Shown piece after piece: positions 25,001-31,628 of a stretch of 41,394 bases of DNA (positions are counted from its first letter, which is position 1; every line of letters starts with the position of its first letter). The position numbers and the translations under genes are program-made. A model generated the notes under the pieces. The model saw nothing but the letters and a program-made list of their open reading frames with translations. It was not told the DNA's origin and did no database searches. Origin of the DNA: Campylobacteraceae bacterium (lineage in GTDB: Bacteria; Campylobacterota; Campylobacteria; Campylobacterales; Sulfurovaceae); the NCBI GenBank assembly GCA_027014605.1, contig JALWDJ010000029.1, positions 1 to 41,394 of the forward strand, given 5' to 3'.

Positions 25001-26098
25001 GTTAGAGTCACTAAAAAAGTAACTAAACTCTATAAAATAATCTTAGATAATGATTATACTATTGAAGCTACAGATAATCATCCTTTTAGACTTATAAATG
25101 GTGAATATATTAGAGCAGATGAATTAGTAGAGGATATGGAGTTTTCAGATAATAGAGTATTAAAATCCATAGAGATTATAGAAGTAGAAGAGACTCCTGT
25201 ATATGATTTAACAGTTGATAAGTATCATAACTTTGCAATAAAGGCAGGAGAAGATAGCTCTATTTTTGTTCATAATTCACATATCCAAACTCTTTTAATG
25301 ACATTTTTCTTTAGATTTTTAAAACCGATTATTGAAAAGGGGTATCTATATTTAGCTCAACCTCCACTTTATCGTTATAAAAAGGGTAAAAATGAGACAT
25401 ATCTAAAAGACGATAAGGCTCTAAATGATTTTCTAATTGAGAATGGAATAGATATTTTAGACTCATATAGTATGGGTAAAAAGGATTTAACAGAGCTATT
25501 TAAACTTGTAGCATACTATAAGATGACTCTTTTAGAGATAGAGAAGAGATTTGCTCTATCTGAAGTTATAAGATATATGATTGAAAATCCAGATATTATT
25601 GGAGTAAGTAATCAAGAGCTATCAATAGACTTAGAGAAGTATATAAATGATTTAGGGTATAATATATTGACTAAGAGTGTTAATGATGAGCTAATTCAAT
25701 ATTTTGTGCAGACAAATGATGGATTAGAGGAGCTAATAGTTAATGAGACTCTATTTACCTCTTCATACTATAATGAGGCTATATATATCTATAAAAAGAT
25801 AGAGGAGAGATTAACAGATGAGTTTAAAGATAAAGATTTATTAGAGCTTCTCAACAAGGTTGAAAAGAGTGCTAAAAAGGGTGCTTATATTCAACGATAT
25901 AAAGGTTTAGGAGAGATGAACCCAGAACAACTTTGGGAGACAACTATGAACCCAGAGTATAGACGATTATTAAAAGTTGTAATAGATGATGATGAGATTG
26001 CAGATGATACATTTATACTCTTTATGGGAGATGAGGTTGAGCCAAGAAGAGCTTATATAGAAAAACATGCTAAAGATGTTAAACATTTAGATGTATAA
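22085..26098 (+). CDS. gyrB: DNA gyrase subunit B with two inteins
   Basis: The precursor is 1337 aa. Removing the two inteins leaves a 771-aa GyrB of normal length. The GHKL ATPase domain has Asn44 in EVVDNSIDEAM, DNGRGIP at 71-77, GGLHGVGVS at 111-119 and the QTKGKLGSS lysine loop near 331-339. The TOPRIM domain is split. EGDSAGG (420-426, catalytic Glu420) is followed by intein 1 (427-850). MTDADVDG (915-922, metal-binding Asp917 and Asp919) is followed by intein 2 (923-1064). The C-terminal KGLGEMNPEQLWETTMNPE block is intact. Supercoiling activity would need both splicing reactions. TGGAG lies nine bases before the ATG. queF, a lipoprotein gene and dgkA follow in the same direction. Confidence 0.97.
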   Translation: MAEYGASNIKVLKGLEAVRKRPGMYIGDTSIKGLHHLVYEVVDNSIDEAMAGYCDTIKVTLTKSNSVIIEDNGRGIPVAQHPTEKISAATVVLTVLHAGGKFDKDTYKVSGGLHGVGVSVVNALSKKLHLTIFKNGNIYEQSFKKGIPQGILTVTGSTRKNGTKIEFWADDTIFTESVTFQKEILVKRFRELAYLNPKIKIDFRDERDGIKEIFHFEGGIKQFVEDMNRKEPLTTAQFFQGKADDIEIDIALMYCKSDTEKSLSFVNNIKTADGGTHEAGFRAGLTRSLARYISKNANAKERGVKITGEDCKEGLIAIVSVRVPEPQFEGQTKGKLGSSYVRPLVQKFFSENFNKYLEENPIEAKAIMSQVLLAARGRDAAKRAKDLVKRKDSMSVGTLPGKLADCQTKDANSAEIYLVEGDSAGGCHSGETKVKCANGKDIEIAILAEEHKKGKVNFIYTYNHKRNRIELQKIKNAWQTKITDDLIYITLDNGKRELCTSDHLYMLRDGTYKPAKDLKAGDSLMPLYMEEKIKIRELKSTEQEKIRIDDIVIQPNGKRDLVYHLADDWNIINNRYSKEIVGKFHRHHINRNTRDNSPTNIIRLSEQEHLNIHKEDFNKQTAEYKAYMSKKMKEQSDEISQRVIEDWKNPEYRAKFEGHHKRMRELQIKNGQMNTEHFAEYWANETHRREQSQRVTKYLQDNSDAIEHNRQKANEQWSSEELTRWRAEETRKQMSDPNNVKRKLATERETRIKNSLEFLNSVGIDNYEKQRRETKNRKIFTIKTLLSKMNESENYSNLSNEDELIYSDLYTYNHKVIKIEKYEGEPIPVYDIEVSNTHNFALSSGVFVHNSAKQGRDRVFQAILPLKGKILNVEKARLEKILKSDEIKNMITALGCGIGDEFNEDKLRYHKIIIMTDADVDGCLKGDTKVKLLDGTYKSMEELEKLYPSQKDKFWIWASDENGNAVPAEAHSVRVTKKVTKLYKIILDNDYTIEATDNHPFRLINGEYIRADELVEDMEFSDNRVLKSIEIIEVEETPVYDLTVDKYHNFAIKAGEDSSIFVHNSHIQTLLMTFFFRFLKPIIEKGYLYLAQPPLYRYKKGKNETYLKDDKALNDFLIENGIDILDSYSMGKKDLTELFKLVAYYKMTLLEIEKRFALSEVIRYMIENPDIIGVSNQELSIDLEKYINDLGYNILTKSVNDELIQYFVQTNDGLEELIVNETLFTSSYYNEAIYIYKKIEERLTDEFKDKDLLELLNKVEKSAKKGAYIQRYKGLGEMNPEQLWETTMNPEYRRLLKVVIDDDEIADDTFILFMGDEVEPRRAYIEKHAKDVKHLDV
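23363..24634 (+). mobile_element. Intein 1 in gyrB (424 aa) with HNH homing endonuclease region
   Basis: It starts at Cys427 (CHSGETKV, block A), directly after EGDSAGG. It ends VFVHN (His849-Asn850) before Ser851 of the C-extein. Block B has TSDH (500-503), and block F is VYDIEVSNTHNFA. The splicing half-domains resemble the Synechocystis GyrB mini-intein, including SLMPL, YNHKVIKIE and NFALSSGVFVHN, and the insertion point appears the same. Between the halves (about 545-805) lies an HNH-type nuclease: FHRHHIN (584-590), Asn600, and a further His at 609 and 613. It is followed by repeats with Trp/Pro/Glu (DWKNPEYRAKF, QWSSEELTRW) like NUMOD-type DNA-binding modules. All catalytic splicing residues are present, so it should be active. 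Confidence 0.95.
24851..25276 (+). other. Intein 2 in gyrB (142-aa mini-intein)
   Basis: It starts at Cys923 (CLKGDTKV), immediately after MTDADVDG of the TOPRIM metal site. It ends SIFVHN (His1063-Asn1064) before Ser1065 (SHIQTLLM). Block B is ATDNHPF (Thr996, His999), and block F is VYDLTVDKYHNFA. No endonuclease domain is present, and the length matches a minimal Hint splicing domain. All nucleophiles and assisting histidines are intact, so splicing competence is expected. It may be a mobile intein that lost its nuclease, or one that never had it. Confidence 0.94.
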
Positions 26099-26107
26099 GG
26101 AGATTAT

Positions 26108-26482
26108 GTGAAATATGGCGAAAAAGAGATAGAAGAGTTTAATATAGATTTAAAAGAACACTATTGGGATAATATCCACTCTAAAAATTATACGATAGAT
26201 ATAGAGTTACCTGAATTTACATGCCGATGTCCTAGAAGTGGTTATCCTGATTTTGCAAATATTAAACTTAGTTACTCTCCAGATAAAAAGGTAATTGAAC
26301 TAAAGGCTCTTAAATTATATATTAATAGCTTTATGGATAGATATATATCTCATGAGAACTCTGCTAATGAGATTTTTGATACTCTAAAGAGAAATTTAGA
26401 GCCAAAATGGATAAGAGTTGTAGCAGATTTCAATCCAAGAGGTAATGTTCATACTATAATTACTATTGATAGTAGAGATTAA
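26108..26482 (+). CDS. queF: NADPH-dependent 7-cyano-7-deazaguanine reductase QueF
   Basis: The 124-aa protein is the short, single-domain QueF type. It reduces preQ0 to preQ1 in queuosine synthesis for tRNA wobble modification. The active-site segment is FTCRCPRSGYPDFA, with the thioimide-forming Cys41 and general acid Asp48. The QueF signature ELKALKLY is at 64-71, and His82-Glu83 follow. The start is GTG at 26108 with AAGGAG five bases upstream; an overlapping ATG at 26106 is out of frame. It lies nine bases after gyrB, so it is likely co-transcribed. Confidence 0.96.
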   Translation: MKYGEKEIEEFNIDLKEHYWDNIHSKNYTIDIELPEFTCRCPRSGYPDFANIKLSYSPDKKVIELKALKLYINSFMDRYISHENSANEIFDTLKRNLEPKWIRVVADFNPRGNVHTIITIDSRD

Positions 26483-26500
26483 AAAATTAAAGGAGAAGAG

Positions 26501-27052
26501 ATGTTAAAAAAGATATTGATGATAGCTATTTTTATAGGACTATTTAGTGGTTGTATAACTGTTGACCCACAAGGTAGAGGCTACTCTATTGCAGTACCTA
26601 TTGGAGTTATAAACTCAACCCTAGCAGAGAAGTTTCCTGTTGATAGAAAACTAAAATATGGAATAATAAGTGGAAATCTTAATATATCTAATCCAAATAT
26701 TTTAGGTGCAAAAGGAAAAGATAAACTAGCTATTGGAACAAAATTTAAATTTACAAATTTTCTTATTCCAGATGGAATTTCAGGTAACATTAATCTCTCT
26801 TCAGGAATTAAATATGATGCACAAAGTAGAAATCTATACTTAAAAAATCCAATGGTAGATACAATTAAATTCCAAAATGAATCACTCTTGCAAAAACTAC
26901 CTAATGGAGTACAAAATGCTATTGGTATGATAGTAGCAGAGACCATTGCTCAAAAACCTATATATAATATAAAGAGTGGAACTTTAGCATCAGGACTTAT
27001 TAAAGGTATAGATGTTCGTAATGGGCAGGTATTTTTAACTTTTGGATTGTAG
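26501..27052 (+). CDS. DUF1439 (YceB-like) lipoprotein
   Basis: The protein is 183 aa. It has a lipoprotein signal peptide with lipobox FSGC and lipidated Cys at 18. The body is mainly beta-strand-like and resembles the DUF1439/YceB family: a GYSIAVPIGVINSTLAEKFPV helix after the signal, then alternating strands such as KFKFTNFLIPDGISGNI. YceB-like proteins are envelope lipoproteins of unclear function, possibly lipid-binding. AAAGGAG precedes the ATG. It sits between queF (18 bases) and dgkA (stop and start nearly adjoining). Family assignment is moderate; the lipoprotein nature is clear. Confidence 0.75.
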   Translation: MLKKILMIAIFIGLFSGCITVDPQGRGYSIAVPIGVINSTLAEKFPVDRKLKYGIISGNLNISNPNILGAKGKDKLAIGTKFKFTNFLIPDGISGNINLSSGIKYDAQSRNLYLKNPMVDTIKFQNESLLQKLPNGVQNAIGMIVAETIAQKPIYNIKSGTLASGLIKGIDVRNGQVFLTFGL

Positions 27053-27053
27053 A

Positions 27054-27410
27054 GTGAATAATAAACCTAGATATACTCTTTTTAAAAATGCAAAATATGC
27101 TATAGAGGGGTTAATTCATGCCATTAAATATGAGACCTCTTTTAAGATAGAGTTAGCTACAGCTATTATATTTTTTCCTCTAATTTATTTTATAAATTTT
27201 GAGTTAATATATAAACTAGTTCTTATTGTTACATTTGTTTTAATATTAATAGTTGAGCTTATTAACTCATCTATTGAAAATGTTGTGGATTTAGCTACTA
27301 AAGAGATACACCCTTTAGCAAAATCTGCTAAGGATATAGGGGCTACTGCTGTACTATTTACTATACTACTTCATATATCCTGTTGGATTATTATATTAAG
27401 CTCTATATAG
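27054..27410 (+). CDS. dgkA: Diacylglycerol kinase (DgkA family)
   Basis: The 118-aa integral inner-membrane enzyme phosphorylates diacylglycerol to recycle it from phosphoglycerol transfer reactions. There is an amphipathic N-terminal helix and three transmembrane helices (about 32-48, 52-70, 95-116). Catalytic residues are seen: Glu68 and Asn71 in VELINSSIENVVDL, Glu75, and Lys93-Asp94 in SAKDIGATAV. GTG at 27054 is preferred; a TTG at 27042 would overlap the lipoprotein gene by 11 bases and add four residues. It ends the gyrB-queF run. Confidence 0.93.
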   Translation: MNNKPRYTLFKNAKYAIEGLIHAIKYETSFKIELATAIIFFPLIYFINFELIYKLVLIVTFVLILIVELINSSIENVVDLATKEIHPLAKSAKDIGATAVLFTILLHISCWIIILSSI

Positions 27411-27494
27411 AATAAAACTATATAATTAATATGTTATTTATATAACAATTATATACAAATAATACTATACTATCAATAGTAAAATTAAAAATAT

Positions 27495-27539
27495 AGGAGG
27501 ATAGCTCCGTTATAAAATAGCTTTGAGCCTAATAATAGG
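27495..27539 (+). promoter_or_regulatory. Possible structured leader before the small periplasmic gene
   Basis: A perfect AGGAGG at 27495-27500 lies 40 bases before the ATG, with no initiator near it. It can pair with GCTCC just downstream (GGAG-GATAG-CTCC). CCTA-ATAA-TAGG forms a second small hairpin ending at the ATG. It matches no riboswitch class I recognise and could be chance in AT-rich DNA. Confidence 0.25.
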
Positions 27540-27959
27540 ATGAAAACAAATATTTATCTATTACTCTATATACCACTGTTTCTATTTTCAGATTTAAATA
27601 TAGAAAAAATAAATGCTGTTCTCTCTAATATTAAACTTAACAATAATCCAGTTATATATTACAGTAAAAATAAAAGTTTTTTTAGTAAATTAAATGTTAA
27701 AAAATCTAACTCTATTAATGAAGCTAATATTATAATTTTCCCTAAAAAAAAGAGTACAAATAAAATGTCTATTGTAGATAGTTATGATAAATTAAAACAA
27801 AATAGTAATAGTATAGGTGCTATATATATAAAAAAGGGAAGAACGCAGATAATATTTGTAGATGAAAGAATGAAAAATAATGCTCTTGAATTATCTAATA
27901 TATACAATAAATATATTATAAAAGAGTGTTATTTAAAAGAGTTTTGTTTCTTAGAATAA
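27540..27959 (+). CDS. Small periplasmic protein, possibly YfiR-like
   Basis: The protein is 139 aa with an N-terminal signal peptide (MKTNIYLLLYIPLFLF). I do not recognise the family with certainty. The body has the outline of YfiR-type periplasmic regulators: a strand rich in Asn/Ile/Lys with ANIIIFPKK, a VDSYDKL helix, then SIGAIYIKKGRTQIIFVDE and a final helix. YfiR controls a membrane diguanylate cyclase (YfiN) from the periplasm, and the next gene here is exactly a membrane GGDEF-EAL protein. Two Cys near the C-terminus (130 and 136) could form a disulfide. The start has a poor ribosome site. The functional link is inferred from gene order. Confidence 0.55.
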   Translation: MKTNIYLLLYIPLFLFSDLNIEKINAVLSNIKLNNNPVIYYSKNKSFFSKLNVKKSNSINEANIIIFPKKKSTNKMSIVDSYDKLKQNSNSIGAIYIKKGRTQIIFVDERMKNNALELSNIYNKYIIKECYLKEFCFLE

Positions 27960-28033
27960 AATATTAGTTTTATATTTTAATTCATTATCAATCAATAATG
28001 TGCATATTATACTCACAATATTGCACTATTTTA

Positions 28034-28069
28034 TGTTAGAATAACCTTATATCAAAAAATAAGGGTTAT
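28034..28069 (+). promoter_or_regulatory. Extended -10 promoter and RBS-sequestering hairpin before the GGDEF-EAL gene
   Basis: TGTTAGAAT (28034-28042) fits an extended -10 element. ATAACCTTAT (28041-28050) pairs with ATAAGGGTTAT (28059-28069), with one bulged G. The hairpin would hide the AAGGG ribosome site that serves the TTG start at 28073. If transcription starts inside the left arm, the hairpin would be partly lost, so the two readings compete. Confidence 0.35.
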
Positions 28070-28072
28070 ATT

Positions 28073-29962
28073 TTGTATAATAGATTTAGATTTTATAGTA
28101 TTACTAGATTATACTACTATACTATAGTGGTATATATTATTATCTGTTATACATTCATCTATATATATAGAAATATTCCATCTTATGAAAATAGATTAAG
28201 AGTTACATTACTTAGCCAATCTATTGATGGAATAGATGCTGCTTCAGATAGACTTATTGATAAAATAGTAGATGGAGATAGAGAGTTTTTAAAAAAAAAC
28301 ATTAAAAACCCTGATTTAAGAAAAAAAAATGAAAATTATCTAAAAGAGTTTTTAAATAGAAATATCTCATCAATATATATTCTTTTTACATCTAATAATA
28401 GAAATTTTATTCTATTAGATACAGATGATAGTAGTAATGAAATTATCCCTTTTATATTAGATGATACAGATATAAACTATTTTAATAGAGTAAAAAAATC
28501 TGGCAAAAAACAGGTATATATTCAAAAAAATATCAAAGATTTAGGTTTTACACTTATCAAACCTATTATAATAGATAATAAAATTGTGGCCTTTTTAGTA
28601 ATTGATTACACTCAAAAGACATATAATTCTCTATTTTCTCTTTTAAATATAAGTACAAAAATTATTATGACATCTATTATTATTTTAATAGTTTTGTTGA
28701 CTATTTTTATATTTTTTTATTTAAAAAATATATATATAAGATATAGAATGTATATAAATCCAGAAACAGAGACTTTCTATAGAAGTTATTTAGTTGATAA
28801 TTATGAAAAAATTGATTTTTCTAATTATTATATAGCATTAATAGATATAGATTTCTTTAAAAGAGTTAATGATATCTATGGACATAATATAGGAGATAGG
28901 GTATTAAATAGCATTATAAGACGAATATCTACAAAATTATCTAATAGAGATATTTTTATACAGTATGGTGGAGAGGAGTTTTTAATTTTTATATATAAAA
29001 AAAATATAGCTATAGAAAATTTTAAAAAAAAATTAGAAGAAATTCGTAAAATGGTAGAGAACTTAAATATTAAAATTAGAAAAGATGTTATTAAGATGAC
29101 AGTATCTATTGGTGCATTTATTCAAACAGAAACATCAAATTCTCTTCAAGATGCTATACATAAAGCTGATTCTGCCCTATATGAGAGTAAACATAATGGA
29201 AGAAACACAATATCTTACTTTGATATATCTAAAACTAAAATATTATATCGTGAAAAGTTAAAAGATATGATAGAAGAAGATAAATTAATATGTTTTTATC
29301 AACCTATTGTAAATCTATATACTAGAGAAAACCATCACTATGAGGCACTTTTAAGATTAAAAGATGGTGACAAAATTATCTATCCCGATGAAATTTTACC
29401 AGAACTTGAAGATAGCTATTTCTATAGTAGAATTAGTATGAGAATTATAGAATATAATGTAAAAAAATTAAGAGAAAATAGAGATTTTATTATTAGTATC
29501 AATTTAAGTTCAGATGATTTATTAAATGAGTCTATTATTAATCTTCTAATCAAAAATTCAGATATAGCATATAGAATGTTTATAGAGATTTTAGAGACAA
29601 AACATGTTAATTATAGAAGAGTTGAACTCTCAATACAAAAATTGAAACTATTTGGATATAAAATATGTATTGATGACTATGGTTCTGGATATTCAAATCT
29701 AAGTCATCTATTAAATCTATCTATAGATTATCTAAAAATAGATGGTTCTATTATTAAAAATATATATAAAGATAAGAAATCACATACTTTAATATCATCA
29801 CTATCACTATTTTGCAAACAGAATAATATAGAAGTTATTGCAGAGTTTGTAGAAAATAGAGAGATATTAGAGATTTTAAAGAGTTTTGGTATTAAATATG
29901 GACAGGGTTATTACTTTGATATACCTAGACCACTTGAAGAGATTAAAAGTGTATCTAAATGA
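28073..29962 (+). CDS. Membrane GGDEF-EAL protein (c-di-GMP synthesis/hydrolysis)
   Basis: The protein is 629 aa. Transmembrane helix 1 is at about 15-33 and helix 2 at 197-218; the 160-residue periplasmic sensor domain lies between them. The GGDEF domain (about 235-385) has an intact active loop GGEEF at 299-303 and DIDFFKRVND. The inhibitory site five residues upstream reads SNRD instead of RxxD, so product inhibition may be lost. The EAL domain (about 400-625) keeps EALLR (424), DDYGSG (534-539), Lys555, Glu591 and Gln611, so hydrolysis is also possible. The start is TTG at 28073 after AAGGG; no other start exists before the first helix. The upstream small periplasmic protein may be its regulator. 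Confidence 0.92.
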   Translation: MYNRFRFYSITRLYYYTIVVYIIICYTFIYIYRNIPSYENRLRVTLLSQSIDGIDAASDRLIDKIVDGDREFLKKNIKNPDLRKKNENYLKEFLNRNISSIYILFTSNNRNFILLDTDDSSNEIIPFILDDTDINYFNRVKKSGKKQVYIQKNIKDLGFTLIKPIIIDNKIVAFLVIDYTQKTYNSLFSLLNISTKIIMTSIIILIVLLTIFIFFYLKNIYIRYRMYINPETETFYRSYLVDNYEKIDFSNYYIALIDIDFFKRVNDIYGHNIGDRVLNSIIRRISTKLSNRDIFIQYGGEEFLIFIYKKNIAIENFKKKLEEIRKMVENLNIKIRKDVIKMTVSIGAFIQTETSNSLQDAIHKADSALYESKHNGRNTISYFDISKTKILYREKLKDMIEEDKLICFYQPIVNLYTRENHHYEALLRLKDGDKIIYPDEILPELEDSYFYSRISMRIIEYNVKKLRENRDFIISINLSSDDLLNESIINLLIKNSDIAYRMFIEILETKHVNYRRVELSIQKLKLFGYKICIDDYGSGYSNLSHLLNLSIDYLKIDGSIIKNIYKDKKSHTLISSLSLFCKQNNIEVIAEFVENREILEILKSFGIKYGQGYYFDIPRPLEEIKSVSK

Positions 29963-30006
29963 TTTTTTTGATATGCTAAGAGCTTAATTTTATGCGAGGG
30001 AAATAT

Positions 30007-30606
30007 ATGATGAAAAAGATATTAAATTTAATTATTGTTTTTTTAGTAATAGTGCTATTACTATTCTTAGGTTACTATTTTTATAATCGTGAGGTTGGAA
30101 CAAAAGTATATTTTGGAGAAAAACCTGATATACCTATTCCATTAGATAATAGTTTTGAGTTTAAAACGGTAGATAATAGAGTTTTTAAACTTAAAACAGG
30201 TAAAAAAAAGATGATAATTGAGGGGTTAGAGGATAAAATAATCTTTTTAAAAGTATTTGGTTGGGATTGTCAATATTGTAAAAAAGAGATACCTCAACTT
30301 ATAAATCTAAAAAATAATTTAGATAACTCTTTTAAGATTATTGCAATAGAAGCAGAAAAACATACTAATGAAGAGTCTTTGAAATATATTAAAAAATATG
30401 GAATTAATTACGATATAGTAAATGGAAACAATCAAAAGAGATTTTATGACTATCTAAAGAGTAATTATGGTTGGAGCGGGTTAATCCCTCTTACTATCAT
30501 TCTAGGAAAAGGAGGAGATATTTTAGCTTATGAGGTTGGAGTAAAATCCTATAATTTATCTGAACTCATGCATAATGCGCTATTAAGAGAGAAGTCTAAA
30601 AAATAG
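30007..30606 (+). CDS. Membrane-anchored thioredoxin-like protein (TlpA/ResA type)
   Basis: The protein is 199 aa. An N-terminal transmembrane anchor (about residues 2-27) leads to a periplasmic thioredoxin fold with active-site WDCQYC (Cys88, Cys91) and cis-Pro161 in GLIPLTIIL. Such proteins reduce or shuffle disulfides in the periplasm, for example in cytochrome c maturation. The ATG at 30007 is chosen because GAGGG lies six bases upstream; an earlier ATG at 29992 lacks a ribosome site. Its stop abuts the start of the rhodanese-like gene with no gap, so the two should be coupled and may act on the same substrate. Confidence 0.85.
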   Translation: MMKKILNLIIVFLVIVLLLFLGYYFYNREVGTKVYFGEKPDIPIPLDNSFEFKTVDNRVFKLKTGKKKMIIEGLEDKIIFLKVFGWDCQYCKKEIPQLINLKNNLDNSFKIIAIEAEKHTNEESLKYIKKYGINYDIVNGNNQKRFYDYLKSNYGWSGLIPLTIILGKGGDILAYEVGVKSYNLSELMHNALLREKSKK

Positions 30607-31296
30607 ATGATAATACTATTTACTATATTAATACTTAATATACATCTTTATGGTGTAGAGATAGGTTGTAAAACTAATAATGTTAAAAAAGAGTGTAGTA
30701 GAGATAATCCATTAATAAATAATATAAATGTAGATAGTATATTAGAGAATAAATATCTATCTACAAAAAAAGATAGTAGATTAAAAAAAGTTAAAATTAC
30801 TAAAGATTTAAAATCTATTGTAGTTACTTTTCAAAAAAAGGAGTTTTTAATAGAGAGGGTTGATAGTAGAGAGTGTCCTCCGTATTGTATCTCTCCTATA
30901 AAAATTGATAATATTAAAACTATGGGTGAATTAGAGACTATAGAGTTTATAAAATCTTTAAAAAAAAATAGAAATAGATTACTTATTGATGCTAGAAGTG
31001 CTATAGAGTATAGACATGATACCCTTCCAACTGCTGTAAATATTCCATATAGTATGTTAACTCCAAATAGCAAATATAGAGAAGAGATATTAAAACTATT
31101 AGGTGTTAAAAGATTAAAAAAAGGGTGGTATTTTAAATATGTATATAAACTCCTTATTTTTGATAACGGTATTTTAGATAATAGAGCTACTAAGATGATA
31201 AATAGTTTAATTAAGATAGGATATCCTAAAAATAAGATTTTATACTATAGAGGTGGAGTGAATAGTTGGAGAGAATTGGGATTAACTCTATTTTAA
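30607..31296 (+). CDS. Periplasmic rhodanese-fold protein lacking the catalytic Cys
   Basis: The protein is 229 aa with a signal peptide (MIILFTILILNIHLYG). A middle segment contains paired Cys in ECPPYC (90 and 94). The C-terminal rhodanese domain (about 108-229) is recognisable from LLIDARSAIEYRHDTLPTAVNIPY and YRGGVNSWRELGL. The active-site loop, which in rhodaneses starts with Cys after a hydrophobic strand, reads LLIFDNGILDNRA, with Asp186 in the Cys position. Sulfur-transferase activity is therefore unlikely, and a binding or redox role with the adjoining thioredoxin-like protein is more plausible. It is translated directly after that gene. Confidence 0.8.
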   Translation: MIILFTILILNIHLYGVEIGCKTNNVKKECSRDNPLINNINVDSILENKYLSTKKDSRLKKVKITKDLKSIVVTFQKKEFLIERVDSRECPPYCISPIKIDNIKTMGELETIEFIKSLKKNRNRLLIDARSAIEYRHDTLPTAVNIPYSMLTPNSKYREEILKLLGVKRLKKGWYFKYVYKLLIFDNGILDNRATKMINSLIKIGYPKNKILYYRGGVNSWRELGLTLF

Positions 31297-31311
31297 ACTT
31301 AAAATAGAGTT
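31284..31311. terminator. Intrinsic terminator between convergent genes
   Basis: A perfect 13-bp inverted repeat (AACTCTATTTTAA / TTAAAATAGAGTT) with an AC turn overlaps the stop of the rhodanese-like gene. ATTTTAATTTTAATT follows on the plus strand. It ends the GGDEF/thioredoxin/rhodanese unit and may also serve the convergent lipoprotein gene. Confidence 0.75.
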
Positions 31312-31324
31312 ATTTTAATTTTAA

Positions 31325-31549
31325 TTAATATGGTTTACATACAGGACACATTTTATATAATTCTGCTTTACTTATTGGATGTGAACCAAGTGTAGTTTTA
31401 AATTTCGCCATACAATTTATACACATCTGTCTGTTATTTGCCTCTGCTGGTAAATTTTTTGTAGAAAATTTATTCCCACTATTTTGTGTATCAGCACACC
31501 CTGAAATAAAGACCCCAAAAGTTATAATTGAAAATAATATATTTCCCAT
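31325..31549 (-). CDS. Small lipoprotein with two CxxC motifs
   Basis: The protein is 74 aa from the ATG at 31549; a GTG one codon upstream is also possible, and GGAG serves either. It has a lipoprotein signal peptide with lipobox ISGC and lipidated Cys at 18. The short mature part has two Cys pairs, MCINCMAKF and MCPVCKPY, 29 residues apart, suggesting a zinc ribbon or a thiol/metal site facing the periplasm. I do not recognise the family. It lies opposite the thioredoxin/rhodanese genes and downstream of folE behind a weak hairpin. Confidence 0.7.
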   Translation of the reverse strand: MGNILFSIITFGVFISGCADTQNSGNKFSTKNLPAEANNRQMCINCMAKFKTTLGSHPISKAELYKMCPVCKPY

Positions 31550-31590
31550 CACCCTTACTCCTTAAGAATTAATTTAATATACTACTCCTA

Positions 31591-31618
31591 TTTTAATAAA
31601 GGCTGCCTTTAACTAAAA
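31591..31618 (-). terminator. Weak hairpin after folE
   Basis: An imperfect inverted repeat centred on AAAGG-CTG-CCTTT has flanking TTTTA/TAAAA arms, starting 10 bases past the folE stop. On the minus strand it continues into ATTAAAAT. It may separate folE from the small lipoprotein gene. Confidence 0.35.
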
Positions 31619-31628
31619 CATTAATATA

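Noticed and set aside
23363-25276. Assembly chimera or unrelated gene inserted in gyrB
   Set aside because: Both insertions are in frame, begin with Cys, end His-Asn before Ser, carry all splicing blocks, and leave a normal 771-aa GyrB when removed.
27495-27539. c-di-GMP, preQ1 or fluoride riboswitch before the c-di-GMP-related genes
   Set aside because: None of the conserved core sequences of these classes is present.
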